Of a stretch of DNA of 64,000 nt, positions 25,683-34,491 are shown piece by piece. Position numbers and translations under genes: made by a program. Location: assembly GCF_004362055.1 (NCBI RefSeq), contig NZ_SNXB01000002.1:1-64000 (forward strand), given 5' to 3'. Numbering within the stretch: position 1 is the stretch's first letter; every line of letters starts with the position of its first letter. The notes under the pieces are model-generated. The model did no database searches and was not told the origin of the DNA. It saw nothing but the letters and a program-made list of their open reading frames with translations. The stretch is from Flavobacterium sp. 245 (GTDB taxonomy: Bacteria > Bacteroidota > Bacteroidia > Flavobacteriales > Flavobacteriaceae).

Positions 25683-25752
25683 TAGCCCCGATAGAAGTGG
25701 AAATCCTTTTGTGCCGGTGTTCGGCGCAAAAGATTGAAACGGATAGCGGGAC
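25683..25752 (+). repeat. Dispersed covarying-stem repeat, copy 2
   Basis: The left block GATAGAAGTGGAAATC is followed by stem CTTTTGTGCCG-gtgtt-CGGCGCAAAAG and the right block GATTGAAACGGATAGCGGGACT. It lies in the 355-base gap before rpsA (25613-25967). The rest of that gap holds an extension of the repeat tail to about 25790, the rpsA promoter and a 119-base leader. Confidence 0.8.
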
Positions 25753-25819
25753 TGAACGTCTTGAAAAACCTGAAATCTTCTGCTCCTGAATAATTGGCTG
25801 ATAATCATTTAGAATTGTT

Positions 25820-25849
25820 TTGCTATTACAAATATTTGTATTAATTTTG
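25820..25849 (+). promoter_or_regulatory. rpsA promoter
   Basis: TTG (25820-25822) and TAATTTTG (25842-25849) are separated by 19 bases, a full match to the Bacteroidota primary promoter. The transcript would carry a leader of roughly 110 bases, long enough for autogenous control by S1. Confidence 0.75.
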
Positions 25850-25967
25850 CAAACCTTTTGGCAAAGAAGAGTTTCCTTTAGGTATCAACTATTTATGTAA
25901 AACAACTTCTGTTTTTTCTACTGCTTTATGAAACTCGAGGAAAACAGAATACAAATTTTTTATCAGC

Positions 25968-27746
25968 ATGTCTGAACAATTAAAATCACAAGAAGAGTTT
26001 TTAGCAAATTTTAACTGGCATAACTTCCAAGAAGGAATTGATGCAGTAGACGAGAAAAACTTACAAGAATTCGAAGAACTAGTTTCAAAAACTTTCATCG
26101 CTACAGATCAAGAAGAAGTAGTTGAAGGTGTAGTTGTTAGAATTACAGATAGAGACGTTATCGTTGATATCAACGCAAAATCGGAAGGTGTTATTTCTTT
26201 AAACGAATTCCGTTACAACCCAAACTTAAAAGTTGGTGACAAAGTAGAAGTATTAATCGACATCCGTGAGGATAAAACAGGTCAATTAGTATTATCTCAC
26301 AGAAAAGCACGTACTATTAAATCATGGGATAGAGTTATTTCTGCAAATGAAACAGGAGAAATCGTTAATGGTTTTGTAAAATGCAGAACTAAAGGTGGTA
26401 TGATCGTTGACGTTTTCGGAATTGAAGCTTTCTTACCTGGTTCTCAAATTGACGTTAAGCCAATTAGAGACTACGATGTATATGTAAACAAAATGATGGA
26501 ATTCAAAGTGGTAAAAATTAACCACGAATTCAAAAACGTTGTTGTATCTCATAAAGCGCTTATCGAAGCTGATATCGAAGTACAGAAAAAAGAAATCATC
26601 GGTCAATTACAAAAAGGACAAGTATTAGAAGGTGTTGTTAAAAACATTACTTCTTATGGTGTGTTCATTGACTTAGGTGGTGTTGACGGATTAATTCACA
26701 TTACTGACCTTTCTTGGAGTAGAATCAACCACCCAAGTGAAGTTCTTGAATTAGACCAAAAATTAAACGTTGTAATCCTTGATTTCGATGATGAGAAAAC
26801 AAGAATTCAATTAGGATTGAAACAATTAAACGCTCACCCATGGGATGCTTTAGATGCTAATTTAACTATTGGTGATAAAGTAAAAGGTAAAGTAGTTGTA
26901 ATCGCTGATTACGGTGCATTTATCGAAGTTGCAGAAGGTGTTGAAGGTTTAATTCACGTTTCTGAAATGTCATGGTCAACTCATTTACGTTCTGCTCAGG
27001 ATTTCGTAAAAGTTGGAGATGTTGTTGAGGCTGTTATCTTAACTTTAGATAGAGATGACCGTAAAATGTCATTAGGTATCAAACAATTGACTCAAGATCC
27101 ATGGACTGATATTACTTCTAAATACCCAGTAGGTTCTAAACATACAGGTATCGTTAGAAACTTTACAAACTTTGGTATTTTCGTAGAATTAGAAGAAGGA
27201 ATTGATGGATTAATTTACATCTCTGACTTATCTTGGACTAAGAAAATCAAACACCCATCTGAATTTGTAAATGTTGGTGAGAAACTTGATGTAGTTGTAT
27301 TAGAATTAGATGTTGAAGGACGTAAATTATCTTTAGGTCACAAACAAACTACTGCTAATCCTTGGGATCAATACGAAGATTCTTTCGCTGTAGGAACTAT
27401 CCACAATGGTGAAATTTCTGAAATCGTTGACAAAGGAGCTACTGTAGAATTCGGAGATGATATCGTTGCTTTCATTCCTACTCGTCACCTTGAAAAAGAA
27501 GACGGAAAGAAATTGAAAAAAGGTGATACAGCTGATTTCAAAGTAATCGAATTTAACAAAGAATTCAAAAGAGTAGTTGCTTCTCACACTGCTATCTTCC
27601 GTGAAGAAGAAGAGAAAAACGTGAAAGCTGCAACTGAAAATACTTCATCTAACTCTACTACTAATGCACCAGCTGCAACTTTAGGAGATAACAATGATGT
27701 ATTAGCTGCATTAAAAGCTAAAATGGAAAAAACTGAGAAAAAATAA
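25968..27746 (+). CDS. rpsA: 30S ribosomal protein S1
   Basis: The 592-residue RNA-binding protein brings mRNA to the 30S subunit. Six S1 (OB-fold) repeats are visible. The last four carry the classic YGVFIDLGGVDGLIHITDLSW, YGAFIEVAEGVEGLIHVSEMSW, FGIFVELEEGIDGLIYISDLSW and GATVEFGDDIVAFIPTRHL cores. The C-terminal tail (about 555-592) is Asn/Thr/Ala-rich and low complexity. Codon use differs from the neighbours, with many C-ending codons (AAC, TTC, CAC, GAC), as expected for a highly expressed gene. Confidence 0.96.
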   Translation: MSEQLKSQEEFLANFNWHNFQEGIDAVDEKNLQEFEELVSKTFIATDQEEVVEGVVVRITDRDVIVDINAKSEGVISLNEFRYNPNLKVGDKVEVLIDIREDKTGQLVLSHRKARTIKSWDRVISANETGEIVNGFVKCRTKGGMIVDVFGIEAFLPGSQIDVKPIRDYDVYVNKMMEFKVVKINHEFKNVVVSHKALIEADIEVQKKEIIGQLQKGQVLEGVVKNITSYGVFIDLGGVDGLIHITDLSWSRINHPSEVLELDQKLNVVILDFDDEKTRIQLGLKQLNAHPWDALDANLTIGDKVKGKVVVIADYGAFIEVAEGVEGLIHVSEMSWSTHLRSAQDFVKVGDVVEAVILTLDRDDRKMSLGIKQLTQDPWTDITSKYPVGSKHTGIVRNFTNFGIFVELEEGIDGLIYISDLSWTKKIKHPSEFVNVGEKLDVVVLELDVEGRKLSLGHKQTTANPWDQYEDSFAVGTIHNGEISEIVDKGATVEFGDDIVAFIPTRHLEKEDGKKLKKGDTADFKVIEFNKEFKRVVASHTAIFREEEEKNVKAATENTSSNSTTNAPAATLGDNNDVLAALKAKMEKTEKK

Positions 27747-27752
27747 TTCTTA

Positions 27753-27780
27753 GTAGAGACGCACTGCTGTGCGTCTCTAC
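27753..27780. repeat. GTAGAGACGCAC hairpin repeat
   Basis: A perfect 12-bp stem with a TGCT loop, GTAGAGACGCAC against GTGCGTCTCTAC, begins 7 bases after the rpsA stop. It is not followed by T and lies just before a conventional terminator. Similar hairpins are scattered through many bacterial genomes. Confidence 0.7.
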
Positions 27781-27790
27781 ATCCATATAG

Positions 27791-27823
27791 AAAGTCCCAC
27801 AGTAATAGTGGGACTTTTTTTTT
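27791..27823 (+). terminator. rpsA terminator
   Basis: AAAGTCCCAC pairs perfectly with GTGGGACTTT around a 7-base loop, followed by a T run. Confidence 0.9.
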
Positions 27824-27900
27824 ACTTTTTGTTTTAGGTTTCAAGTTTCGCGTTTGTCAGTTCGAGCGGAGTTGAGACACTCTTATGAAAATGATTTCTG

Positions 27901-28431
27901 TTATTTTGAAGCTAGTAATTTGGTTTCTTCAGGAGTGAAATCATTAACAATCGCATAAGAATTTATTCCTATTATTTTCATTTCATCCAAAATATCGACT
28001 AAGTTGCCATAATTTGATTTTTTGCTTGGCTTAATAACTGCAGTAAGTCCTCTTCCAGGTTTTCCCAAAGCGGCGGAATATTCTAAAACTTTTTTATTTC
28101 TTTCTAATAATTCTTTTCTAATTCCGCTTTTGCCATATTCGATTTCTTTAGGTCCATCAATAGGAACAAATAGCAATCCAGTGTAAGTGATTATTCTGTT
28201 TTTATCATCTAAAAGCAGTGTCATGATTCGTCTTTCGTCCGGCATATTACAAACTCGATGGTAATCTTCATCTATGCAGTCGGGTCTTCCAAATTCCATC
28301 ACTTTTGGTTTCGATAATTCCCCAACAACCATAAAAAATATAATCAGTAAAAAAGAAACACTGACCATTGCAGTTAAATCAACTCTTGTGCTTAACTTTT
28401 TACTTCTAACTTTTTTTGGTAGATTTTGCAT
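27901..28431 (-). CDS. ExbD/TolR-like protein, copy B
   Basis: The 176-residue protein has a cytosolic start (MQNLPKKVRSKKLS), one membrane helix (about 19-41) and a periplasmic domain, the layout of ExbD/TolR. It is about 56% identical by eye to the gene 25 bases upstream. In the membrane segment RVDLTAMVSVSFLL the position of the ExbD proton-carrying aspartate (Asp25 of E. coli, inside FID-V) is a serine. No ExbB/TolQ gene is near. It may be a subunit of a different energised complex or a non-conducting paralogue. It converges on the rpsA terminator. Confidence 0.82.
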   Translation of the reverse strand: MQNLPKKVRSKKLSTRVDLTAMVSVSFLLIIFFMVVGELSKPKVMEFGRPDCIDEDYHRVCNMPDERRIMTLLLDDKNRIITYTGLLFVPIDGPKEIEYGKSGIRKELLERNKKVLEYSAALGKPGRGLTAVIKPSKKSNYGNLVDILDEMKIIGINSYAIVNDFTPEETKLLASK

Positions 28432-28456
28432 AGCGTGAGTTTTAAGTTAATCTGAA

Positions 28457-28990
28457 CTATTTTGAAGCTAATAACTGTGATTCTTCCGTAGTGAATTCAT
28501 TTACAATTGCATACGTTTCAATATTTATAATAGCCATTTCATCTAAAATATCAACCAAATTTTTAAAGTTTGATTTTTTGCTTGGTTTTATAATTACAAT
28601 AGGGCCATTTTTTGGTTTTCCCAGTGCTGTTGAATATTCCAGAATTGCTTTCTTTTGATTAAAAAGTTCCTTTCGAATTCCGTTTTGCCCATAATTTATT
28701 TCTTTTGGAGCTTTACGAGGATTGAATAAAAAACCTGTATAGGTAATGATTTTATTATTTTCATCTAATAAAACTGTTATAGTGCGTTCATTGCTGCCAC
28801 TACCACAACCCCAATGATGCCAACCATTTTCATATTTTTCCGGCAGACTCAATGCCATAGCTTTTCCCTTAGATAATTCCCCAACAACCATAAAAAATAT
28901 GATCAGCAAAAATGAAACGCTGACCATTGCGGTTAAATCAACTCTTGAGCTTAACTTTTTGCTTCGAACTTTTTTCGGTAGATTTGGCAT
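28457..28990 (-). CDS. ExbD/TolR-like protein, copy A
   Basis: The 177-residue protein has the same layout as its downstream neighbour: basic N-terminus, one membrane helix (RVDLTAMVSVSFLLIIFFMV near 17-36) and a periplasmic domain of about 130 residues. The membrane Asp of ExbD is again replaced by Ser. The copies differ most in the loop after the helix, where this one has WHHWGCGSGSNERT with one cysteine and the other has DCIDEDYHRVCNMPDERR with two. The pair probably arose by tandem duplication and forms an operon. Confidence 0.82.
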   Translation of the reverse strand: MPNLPKKVRSKKLSSRVDLTAMVSVSFLLIIFFMVVGELSKGKAMALSLPEKYENGWHHWGCGSGSNERTITVLLDENNKIITYTGFLFNPRKAPKEINYGQNGIRKELFNQKKAILEYSTALGKPKNGPIVIIKPSKKSNFKNLVDILDEMAIINIETYAIVNEFTTEESQLLASK

Positions 28991-29077
28991 ATGAATCTGA
29001 TTTTGATTTTAAAGTTAATCAAAATTTTATTCAGAAAATAAATCTAGTTTAAATAAAAAATAATTTTAAAGGCTTAT

Positions 29078-30112
29078 TTATTTGTAAGAAATAATTACAG
29101 ACGATGCATTAGATTCTAATTTAACCTTTTTTCCAAAAGTCATTGCGTGATTGTTTCTGATATGTCCTGCAGGAAAATCGAAAATTACAGGATAATCGTA
29201 TTCTTTTACTGCATTTAAAATAATCTCACGGTGTGTTCCTCCAAACAAAATATTTTCTTCTTTTTTATAATCAAAATCACCAACAATAATTCCCTTTAAA
29301 TCTTTCAAAAAGCCATTTCTTTTCAGCGTATACATCATTCTGTCTACTCGGTATAAATCTTCGCCAACATCTTCAATAAATAAAATTTTTCCTTTTGGGT
29401 CAATGTCTGAATTACTGCCCAACATCGACATAACAATTGATAAATTTCCACCTATCAGAACTCCTTTACTCGTGCCTAATTTATTGAGCGGATTTGTAAT
29501 TATCTCATAACTTACATCCTGGCCAAACAAAGATTTATAAAGCGTTTCTTTAGCTTCGGGTGTAGCTCTTCTCATTCCTCCAGGCATTGTAGCGTGAATA
29601 GAGGCAAACCCTAATCTGTGAACCTGTTCATGAAGCGTAGTGATATCTGAATAACCAATAATCCATTTTGGATTTTTCTTAAAAGCTGTAAAATTCAATT
29701 GATCTACAATTCTAACAGTTCCATATCCGCCTCTGGCGCACCATATTGCTTTAATGTTTTTATTGTCTAAAGCTTCTTGCAAATCATTTTCTCTTTCCAA
29801 GTCTGTTCCAGCAAAATGATTGTGTCTTTTGAAAAGATTTTCCCCTAATTTAATATTAAGTCCCCAACTTTTTGCGAGTTCAATTCCTTGATTAATTTCT
29901 GTTGAATCCGTTAGGAAACCTGCTGGCGCAACAATCATTATTGAGTCACCTACTTTGAGGTAAGGTGGGATTGTATATTGTTTGATTGCTTTATCTGCTT
30001 CTGAAAGATAATTTTCTTGATAATTCATTTTATAAGCTGGGGTTTTACATTGAATAAAAGTTAGTAAGATTAAAACAGAAAAAATCGATTTTGTGTGGTG
30101 ATTAATTGTCAT
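29078..30112 (-). CDS. S66 family L,D-carboxypeptidase lipoprotein
   Basis: The 344-residue peptidase should cleave the terminal D-alanine from murein tetrapeptides (LdcA family). The triad is Ser155 (GYSDIT), Glu247 (LFIEDVGED) and His317 (PAGHIRNNHA), with the CARGGYG motif at 125-131. Unlike cytosolic LdcA it has a signal peptide with a lipobox ending at Cys22 (LLTFIQC), so it is a periplasm-facing lipoprotein. The stretch 30113-30381 upstream is AT-rich and I see nothing certain in it. Confidence 0.9.
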   Translation of the reverse strand: MTINHHTKSIFSVLILLTFIQCKTPAYKMNYQENYLSEADKAIKQYTIPPYLKVGDSIMIVAPAGFLTDSTEINQGIELAKSWGLNIKLGENLFKRHNHFAGTDLERENDLQEALDNKNIKAIWCARGGYGTVRIVDQLNFTAFKKNPKWIIGYSDITTLHEQVHRLGFASIHATMPGGMRRATPEAKETLYKSLFGQDVSYEIITNPLNKLGTSKGVLIGGNLSIVMSMLGSNSDIDPKGKILFIEDVGEDLYRVDRMMYTLKRNGFLKDLKGIIVGDFDYKKEENILFGGTHREIILNAVKEYDYPVIFDFPAGHIRNNHAMTFGKKVKLESNASSVIISYK

Positions 30113-30381
30113 TTTGAGGTTAAATTATTGAGTGTTTTGACTTTTTACTTCTTATTTTTTTTAGATAGATTTTGTATGAAAAATATGTTTTGAATTTAAT
30201 AATAAAATGATGTACAATCTGTCTGCACCATAAAAATAATCAAAAATATTTTTTATAATCAATCCGCTGTTTTACAGTATGTTTTGAGAATGTTTCAATA
30301 TTTTTTTAAATTATTTCAGTTTTTCGTAAAACCAAAACGAATATATCGTCGTAAATGAGCTTATAACTTAAAATATTAATT

Positions 30382-30936
30382 ATGAAAACTAGACAATTTT
30401 TAGCCACAGCAATTTTAGCATTAACATTCGGATTTACATCTTTTGCTCAAAAAACAGTAATGGTGGGCGGAGCTGCAATGTATCCAAACAAGAATATTAT
30501 CGAAAATGCAGTTAATTCAAAAGATCATACTACATTGGTTGCTGCTGTACAAGCTGCAGATTTAGTAGAGACTTTAAAAGGCAAAGGGCCGTTCACTGTT
30601 TTTGCTCCAACAAATGAAGCTTTTGACAAATTACCAAAAGGAACTGTTGAGTCATTATTGAAACCAGAAAATAAAAAAATGCTGCAAACGATCTTAACCT
30701 ATCATGTTGTTGCAGGAAAGATGAATGCTTCAGATATTGCAAAATCAATTAAAGCAGGAAAAGGAAAAGCAACGCTTAAAACAGTTAGTGGTGGAACTTT
30801 AACTGCTTGGATGGATGGAAAAGATTTATACATTACCGATGAAAACGGAAATAAATCTAAAGTTACAATTGCCGATGTGAATCAGTCGAATGGTGTTATT
30901 CATGTGGTTGATGCCGTTTTATTGCCTAAAAAATAA
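30382..30936 (+). CDS. Secreted fasciclin-domain protein
   Basis: The 184-residue protein has a signal peptide (cleavage after FTSFAQ, near 22) and a single FAS1 domain (about 50-182). The two conserved boxes are GPFTVFAPTNEAFDKLP and NGVIHVVDAVLLP, with an intact YHV segment in between. FAS1 domains mediate adhesion or binding to surface polymers. It stands alone. Confidence 0.93.
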   Translation: MKTRQFLATAILALTFGFTSFAQKTVMVGGAAMYPNKNIIENAVNSKDHTTLVAAVQAADLVETLKGKGPFTVFAPTNEAFDKLPKGTVESLLKPENKKMLQTILTYHVVAGKMNASDIAKSIKAGKGKATLKTVSGGTLTAWMDGKDLYITDENGNKSKVTIADVNQSNGVIHVVDAVLLPKK

Positions 30937-30957
30937 TATTTAATCAGATCCCAATAA

Positions 30958-31004
30958 TTAAAATTCCAAATTCAAATATAAAAGTTGGAATTTGGAATTT
31001 TAAT
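30958..31004. terminator. Terminator between fasciclin and EamA genes
   Basis: AAAATTCCAAATTC pairs with the TGGAATTTGGAATTTT arm. The hairpin can serve both convergent genes and resembles that after lon. Confidence 0.75.
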
Positions 31005-31020
31005 TTTGAAATATTTCAGA

Positions 31021-31866
31021 TTATCTTTTTGCAGTTAAAGTACTTCCAGCAGAAGCAATTACGACACATACAACAGCAAGAATTTCATAAAGGCTTAAAC
31101 TTTCCTGCAGGAAAATAAAAGCACAAATAGAAGCGGCCGCAGGTTCAAGGCTCATCAAAATACTGAAGGTTCTTGGAGGAAGCTGACCTAAAGCTTTCAT
31201 TTCTAATGTAAACGGAATAGCACTCGATAAAAGCGCAAGAGCAACTCCCATTCCGAAAAGCTTTGGAGTAAGATTGACCAATCCGTTTTCAAAAAAACCG
31301 AAAGGCAAAACTAAAATCGCCGCAAATAACATTCCTGTAGAAACGGCTTGACCATCATTCATTATTTTTGAGATTTTGCCTCCAAAAACAATATAAGCCG
31401 CCCAAAGCGCTCCCGCCAAAAGTGCAAATAGTACGCCTAGAGAATCTATTCGTTCGTTTGACCAAGGTGCAATTAATAAAATTCCGATTGCAGCAAGAAC
31501 CACCCAACAGTAATCTACTAAACGTTTTGATCCCGCAATTGCGAGCAATAACGGACCAACAAATTCTAAAGTTACAGCGAGGCCAATTGGAATTCTTTCG
31601 ATGGCAAAATAAAAGATCAGATTCATTGCTCCTAAAGACAAGCCATACGGAATTACAATTTTCCATTGCTCACGCGTAATTGCTTTTAAATTTGGCCTAT
31701 AGGCCAGTAATAAAAGTAAAGCTGAAATTCCAATACGTATAGATGCCGTTCCTGCAGCGCCAATTGCTGGAAAAAGTGTTTTAGCAATTGCGGCACCGCA
31801 CTGCACACTAATTATCGCTAATAAAACCGCTGGAACAGGAGGAAGATTGATTTCTCTATTTTTCAT
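31021..31866 (-). CDS. EamA family permease (RhtA-like)
   Basis: The 281-residue inner-membrane protein has about ten hydrophobic helices in two EamA halves. The segment FVGPLLLAIAGSKRLVDY and the C-terminal AAASICAFIFLQESLSLYEILAVVCVV resemble RhtA/YdcZ-type exporters of threonine and homoserine. The substrate cannot be proven. It stands alone, convergent with the fasciclin gene. Confidence 0.85.
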   Translation of the reverse strand: MKNREINLPPVPAVLLAIISVQCGAAIAKTLFPAIGAAGTASIRIGISALLLLLAYRPNLKAITREQWKIVIPYGLSLGAMNLIFYFAIERIPIGLAVTLEFVGPLLLAIAGSKRLVDYCWVVLAAIGILLIAPWSNERIDSLGVLFALLAGALWAAYIVFGGKISKIMNDGQAVSTGMLFAAILVLPFGFFENGLVNLTPKLFGMGVALALLSSAIPFTLEMKALGQLPPRTFSILMSLEPAAASICAFIFLQESLSLYEILAVVCVVIASAGSTLTAKR

Positions 31867-31940
31867 AAAAGTAAAAATGCAGAGAAATAATAAAACTATT
31901 ATTTTCTGCTAAATAAAATAAATTAAATTTTCAGAATTTA

Positions 31941-32081
31941 TTATCCTAAAGCTTTTTTTGTAACAAAAGCACGATAGCCAATAATAGCAATTTGCCATTT
32001 TTTGGCTTTTGAGATGTCTAAACCTTGTTTGGTAAAACTTGGCAAGAGAATTTTATTCAATTTGGCTAAAATTTTATACAT
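31941..32081 (-). CDS. Conserved 46-residue basic protein
   Basis: The small gene encodes 46 residues: a basic helix (MYKILAKLNKILLPSFTKQG), a middle LDISKAKKWQIAIIGYRAFV and a short KKALG end. About a quarter of the residues are Lys or Arg, and the pattern suggests two amphipathic helices on a membrane surface or on RNA. I recall similar 45-50-residue proteins in Flavobacteriia, sometimes annotated as SsrA-binding protein by transfer from a neighbouring smpB; it has no SmpB fold. Function is unknown. It lies in the gap between the EamA gene and the M56 gene. Confidence 0.7.
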   Translation of the reverse strand: MYKILAKLNKILLPSFTKQGLDISKAKKWQIAIIGYRAFVTKKALG

Positions 32082-32110
32082 TGCAGATTTGTTTTTTCAA
32101 AGATATAAAA

Positions 32111-32140
32111 AAAAGACTTTGCGAGTGGCAAAGTCTTTTG
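32111..32140 (-). terminator. Terminator of the BlaI/M56 cluster
   Basis: AAAAGACTTTGC and GCAAAGTCTTTT pair perfectly around a 6-base loop, about 30 bases beyond the stop of the last M56 gene. A run of A on the plus strand becomes the T run for the minus-strand transcript. Confidence 0.85.
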
Positions 32141-32171
32141 TAGTGATTTTTGGTTAAGGAATTGGTTAGAA

Positions 32172-34040
32172 CTAAGCTTTTCTGTTTTCGTCTCTTTCAG
32201 CCATTTTTCTATTCTTTTCCTGTTGTTTCATATCTTTAGCATGCTGTTTCATTTGTTTTGCATGTTCCTTCATTTCTTTTTCATGTTGTTTCATGTCAAG
32301 TTCATAGCGTCTCATGTCCAGCTCATATTGCTTCATGTTGTTCTCATATTCTTTAGAGTCACTGCCAAATTTCATTTTCATGTCAATATTGAATTTGTCC
32401 ATGTTCATATTGAATTTCTGCATCGCAATTTCGTATTGTTCCATTTGTTTTTCAAAAATGGCTTCGCGTTGGGACATTATGGTTTCGATTTGTTTTTCAT
32501 AAGCCTTCATATCAGGTTCAAAAGCTTCCATTTTTTTCTCAAACTCAGCCATTTCTTTTTCAAACTGAGCCATTGCGACTTTGTCTTTTGCGTCTCTTGG
32601 TGCTCTAGGAGGTTTTGGCATTTTAGACATATCAATTGCTGGCGCTGGAGGCAGTGGTCCGGCTGGGAATGCTGGTGCAGCAGGAGGAACAGGAGCAACC
32701 ATATTGCCTGGAGCGCTTGGCGGAGCAGGTGCATCTGGAGCTTCAGGGGCATCAGCTTCGTTCTTAAAATCGGTAATAACTACATTTTGAGTTTTGACCA
32801 TTGTTGGAGTAGTAATAGTTTCTCCGTTAACTAAAACAATATTTTTAGTACCATTATCATCTGTATTTAATACAATATTACACTCTTTAATTGCTTGTGT
32901 ACTATTTACTTGCAAAATTTGTTTTTTACCGTTTTCTTTAACAATCTGAATTTTAATAGAAGTAATTTCGTTGTTGCTGTTTCTTTTTAAATCTGAAATT
33001 GTAACATCAACATTATGTTCTGATTTAAGTTTTGCTGTTAAGTCTTTTAATTCTTGATCTGTAGTTGATTTAGTAATTCTGAAAACCTCGGCATCTTGAA
33101 TTTCTGTGACTGCAGTTTTTTCTGCCAAAGCTTTTTTCTCTTGAGCAATCGTTTTTATTTGAAATAAAAATATAAAAGCTGCAAGGGCCGGAATCACAGC
33201 ATAATATTTCCAGTAATTCCATTTTTTTGATTGATTTTTGTTTAACATGACAATTCGTTTTTTGATTAATGATTGATAAAAATGATTGGTGATTGCAACA
33301 CAAGTTTCATGTGTTGTTATTTTTAAAAGTGTGTATTGATACGCTTTTTTGTCTGATAATTTTTTTGAAGCTTCATTATCGGCAATAAATTCTAAATTTT
33401 GCAAAATCGCTTTTTTGTAAAGCCAAATAATTGGATTGAACCAGAAAAGAATACAGAAAATTCTCGAAATAATTACATCAACAGTATGATGTTGATCGCT
33501 GTGTACTTTTTCATGCTCTAAAATACTTTGTAATTCTGCTTCGCTGTACAGTGATGAGTTGTACACGATGTAATCAAAATAAGAAAAAGGAGCAATGTTC
33601 TCCGTGACATCAACAAATTTAAAGTCTTCCTGTTGTTTTACTTTTTTTCCTTTTAAAACGGAATTTAAGCTATAAAAATCGATAGCAAATTTTAGCATAA
33701 AAGCAGCAAATCCAATTGCGTAAATAGCAAGTGAAACCAGATTCCAATTTATTTCAAAAGGCTCTTCTTCAATAGCTTGCAATTGATTATACGACGAAAC
33801 ATAATCATGATTTAGAGAAGCAGTTTGAGCAACAGGCGAGTAGAGTATTGGAGCTGGATCAACCCAGACTACTTTTGTGTAAATTACAAAAGGTAATACA
33901 ACCGAAGTAATTAATCCCGCTAATAAAAAATATCTATTACTGGTAAAGAAAGTCTCTTTGCGCAGTAAAAAATAATAAGCAAAATAGAACAAAGCTATTA
34001 AACTGCCTGATTTTATGATAAAAGTGAAAAGTGCTTCCAT
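32172..34040 (-). CDS. M56 (BlaR1-like) membrane metallopeptidase, copy 2
   Basis: The 622-residue protein has N-terminal membrane helices (about 5-25, 36-56, 103-123). The zinc protease motif is H176-E177-K-V-H180 with third ligand Glu217 (NLEFIADNEA), then a helix near 195-212 and another near 277-297. The C-terminal half faces the periplasm: a domain of about 115 residues, a Pro/Ala-rich linker (about 435-480) and a long tail of Met-Lys-Gln/Glu heptads (about 500-622). BlaR1's penicillin-binding domain is absent. It follows its BlaI partner by five bases and should cleave that repressor when it senses an unknown signal. Confidence 0.88.
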   Translation of the reverse strand: MEALFTFIIKSGSLIALFYFAYYFLLRKETFFTSNRYFLLAGLITSVVLPFVIYTKVVWVDPAPILYSPVAQTASLNHDYVSSYNQLQAIEEEPFEINWNLVSLAIYAIGFAAFMLKFAIDFYSLNSVLKGKKVKQQEDFKFVDVTENIAPFSYFDYIVYNSSLYSEAELQSILEHEKVHSDQHHTVDVIISRIFCILFWFNPIIWLYKKAILQNLEFIADNEASKKLSDKKAYQYTLLKITTHETCVAITNHFYQSLIKKRIVMLNKNQSKKWNYWKYYAVIPALAAFIFLFQIKTIAQEKKALAEKTAVTEIQDAEVFRITKSTTDQELKDLTAKLKSEHNVDVTISDLKRNSNNEITSIKIQIVKENGKKQILQVNSTQAIKECNIVLNTDDNGTKNIVLVNGETITTPTMVKTQNVVITDFKNEADAPEAPDAPAPPSAPGNMVAPVPPAAPAFPAGPLPPAPAIDMSKMPKPPRAPRDAKDKVAMAQFEKEMAEFEKKMEAFEPDMKAYEKQIETIMSQREAIFEKQMEQYEIAMQKFNMNMDKFNIDMKMKFGSDSKEYENNMKQYELDMRRYELDMKQHEKEMKEHAKQMKQHAKDMKQQEKNRKMAERDENRKA

Positions 34041-34045
34041 AACGA

Positions 34046-34414
34046 TTATTTTTCTTCTTTTGGATTTTCAATCATTGCTAAAATTTCGCGTAATTCGTTT
34101 GCCGAAATTTTTTCTTCTTTGGCGAAAAACGAAACCATACTTTTATACGAGCTGTTGAAATAATTATCAATTGCTGTACTCATAAAGCCTTTTCGGTATT
34201 CTTCAATACTCACAATAGGGTAATATTGATGCGTATTTCCAAAAGCGTTATGACTAACATATCCTTTTTCTTCAAGATTGCGCACAATAGTCGAAAGCGT
34301 GTTATAATGCGGTTGTTCTTCTGTAATTTCGGACTGAATTTCTTTTACAAAAGCTTTTCTAAGCTTCCATAAAATGTGCATTATCTCTTCTTCTTTGTTG
34401 GTTAATTTTTGCAT
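34046..34414 (-). CDS. BlaI/MecI family repressor, copy 2
   Basis: The 122-residue winged-helix repressor starts MQKLTNKEEEIMHILWKL and has a recognition region HYNTLSTIVRNLEEKGYVSHNA near 42-63, followed by the dimerisation helices. It is about 80% identical to the copy at 36196-36564. Upstream (34439-34443) only one TAGTT half site is seen, so this pair may be read mainly from the first promoter; 77 bases separate it from the M56 gene before it. Confidence 0.92.
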   Translation of the reverse strand: MQKLTNKEEEIMHILWKLRKAFVKEIQSEITEEQPHYNTLSTIVRNLEEKGYVSHNAFGNTHQYYPIVSIEEYRKGFMSTAIDNYFNSSYKSMVSFFAKEEKISANELREILAMIENPKEEK

Positions 34415-34491
34415 TATTTTGGTTTTGGCTGTTAAAAATAGTTGGTTAAATGAGCCTCGTATTTATTTTCGATTGTAATGAATCGTAAATT

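Noticed and set aside
27841..27900. Possible start of another gene after rpsA
   Set aside because: The stretch carries decayed repeat words (GTTTCAAGTTTCGCG, GTCAGTTCGAGCGGAG) and no reading frame of use.
32223..32834. Open plus-strand frames opposite the M56 tail
   Set aside because: They are low-complexity mirrors of the Met-Lys-Gln and Pro-Ala repeats on the minus strand, with no independent coding signal.
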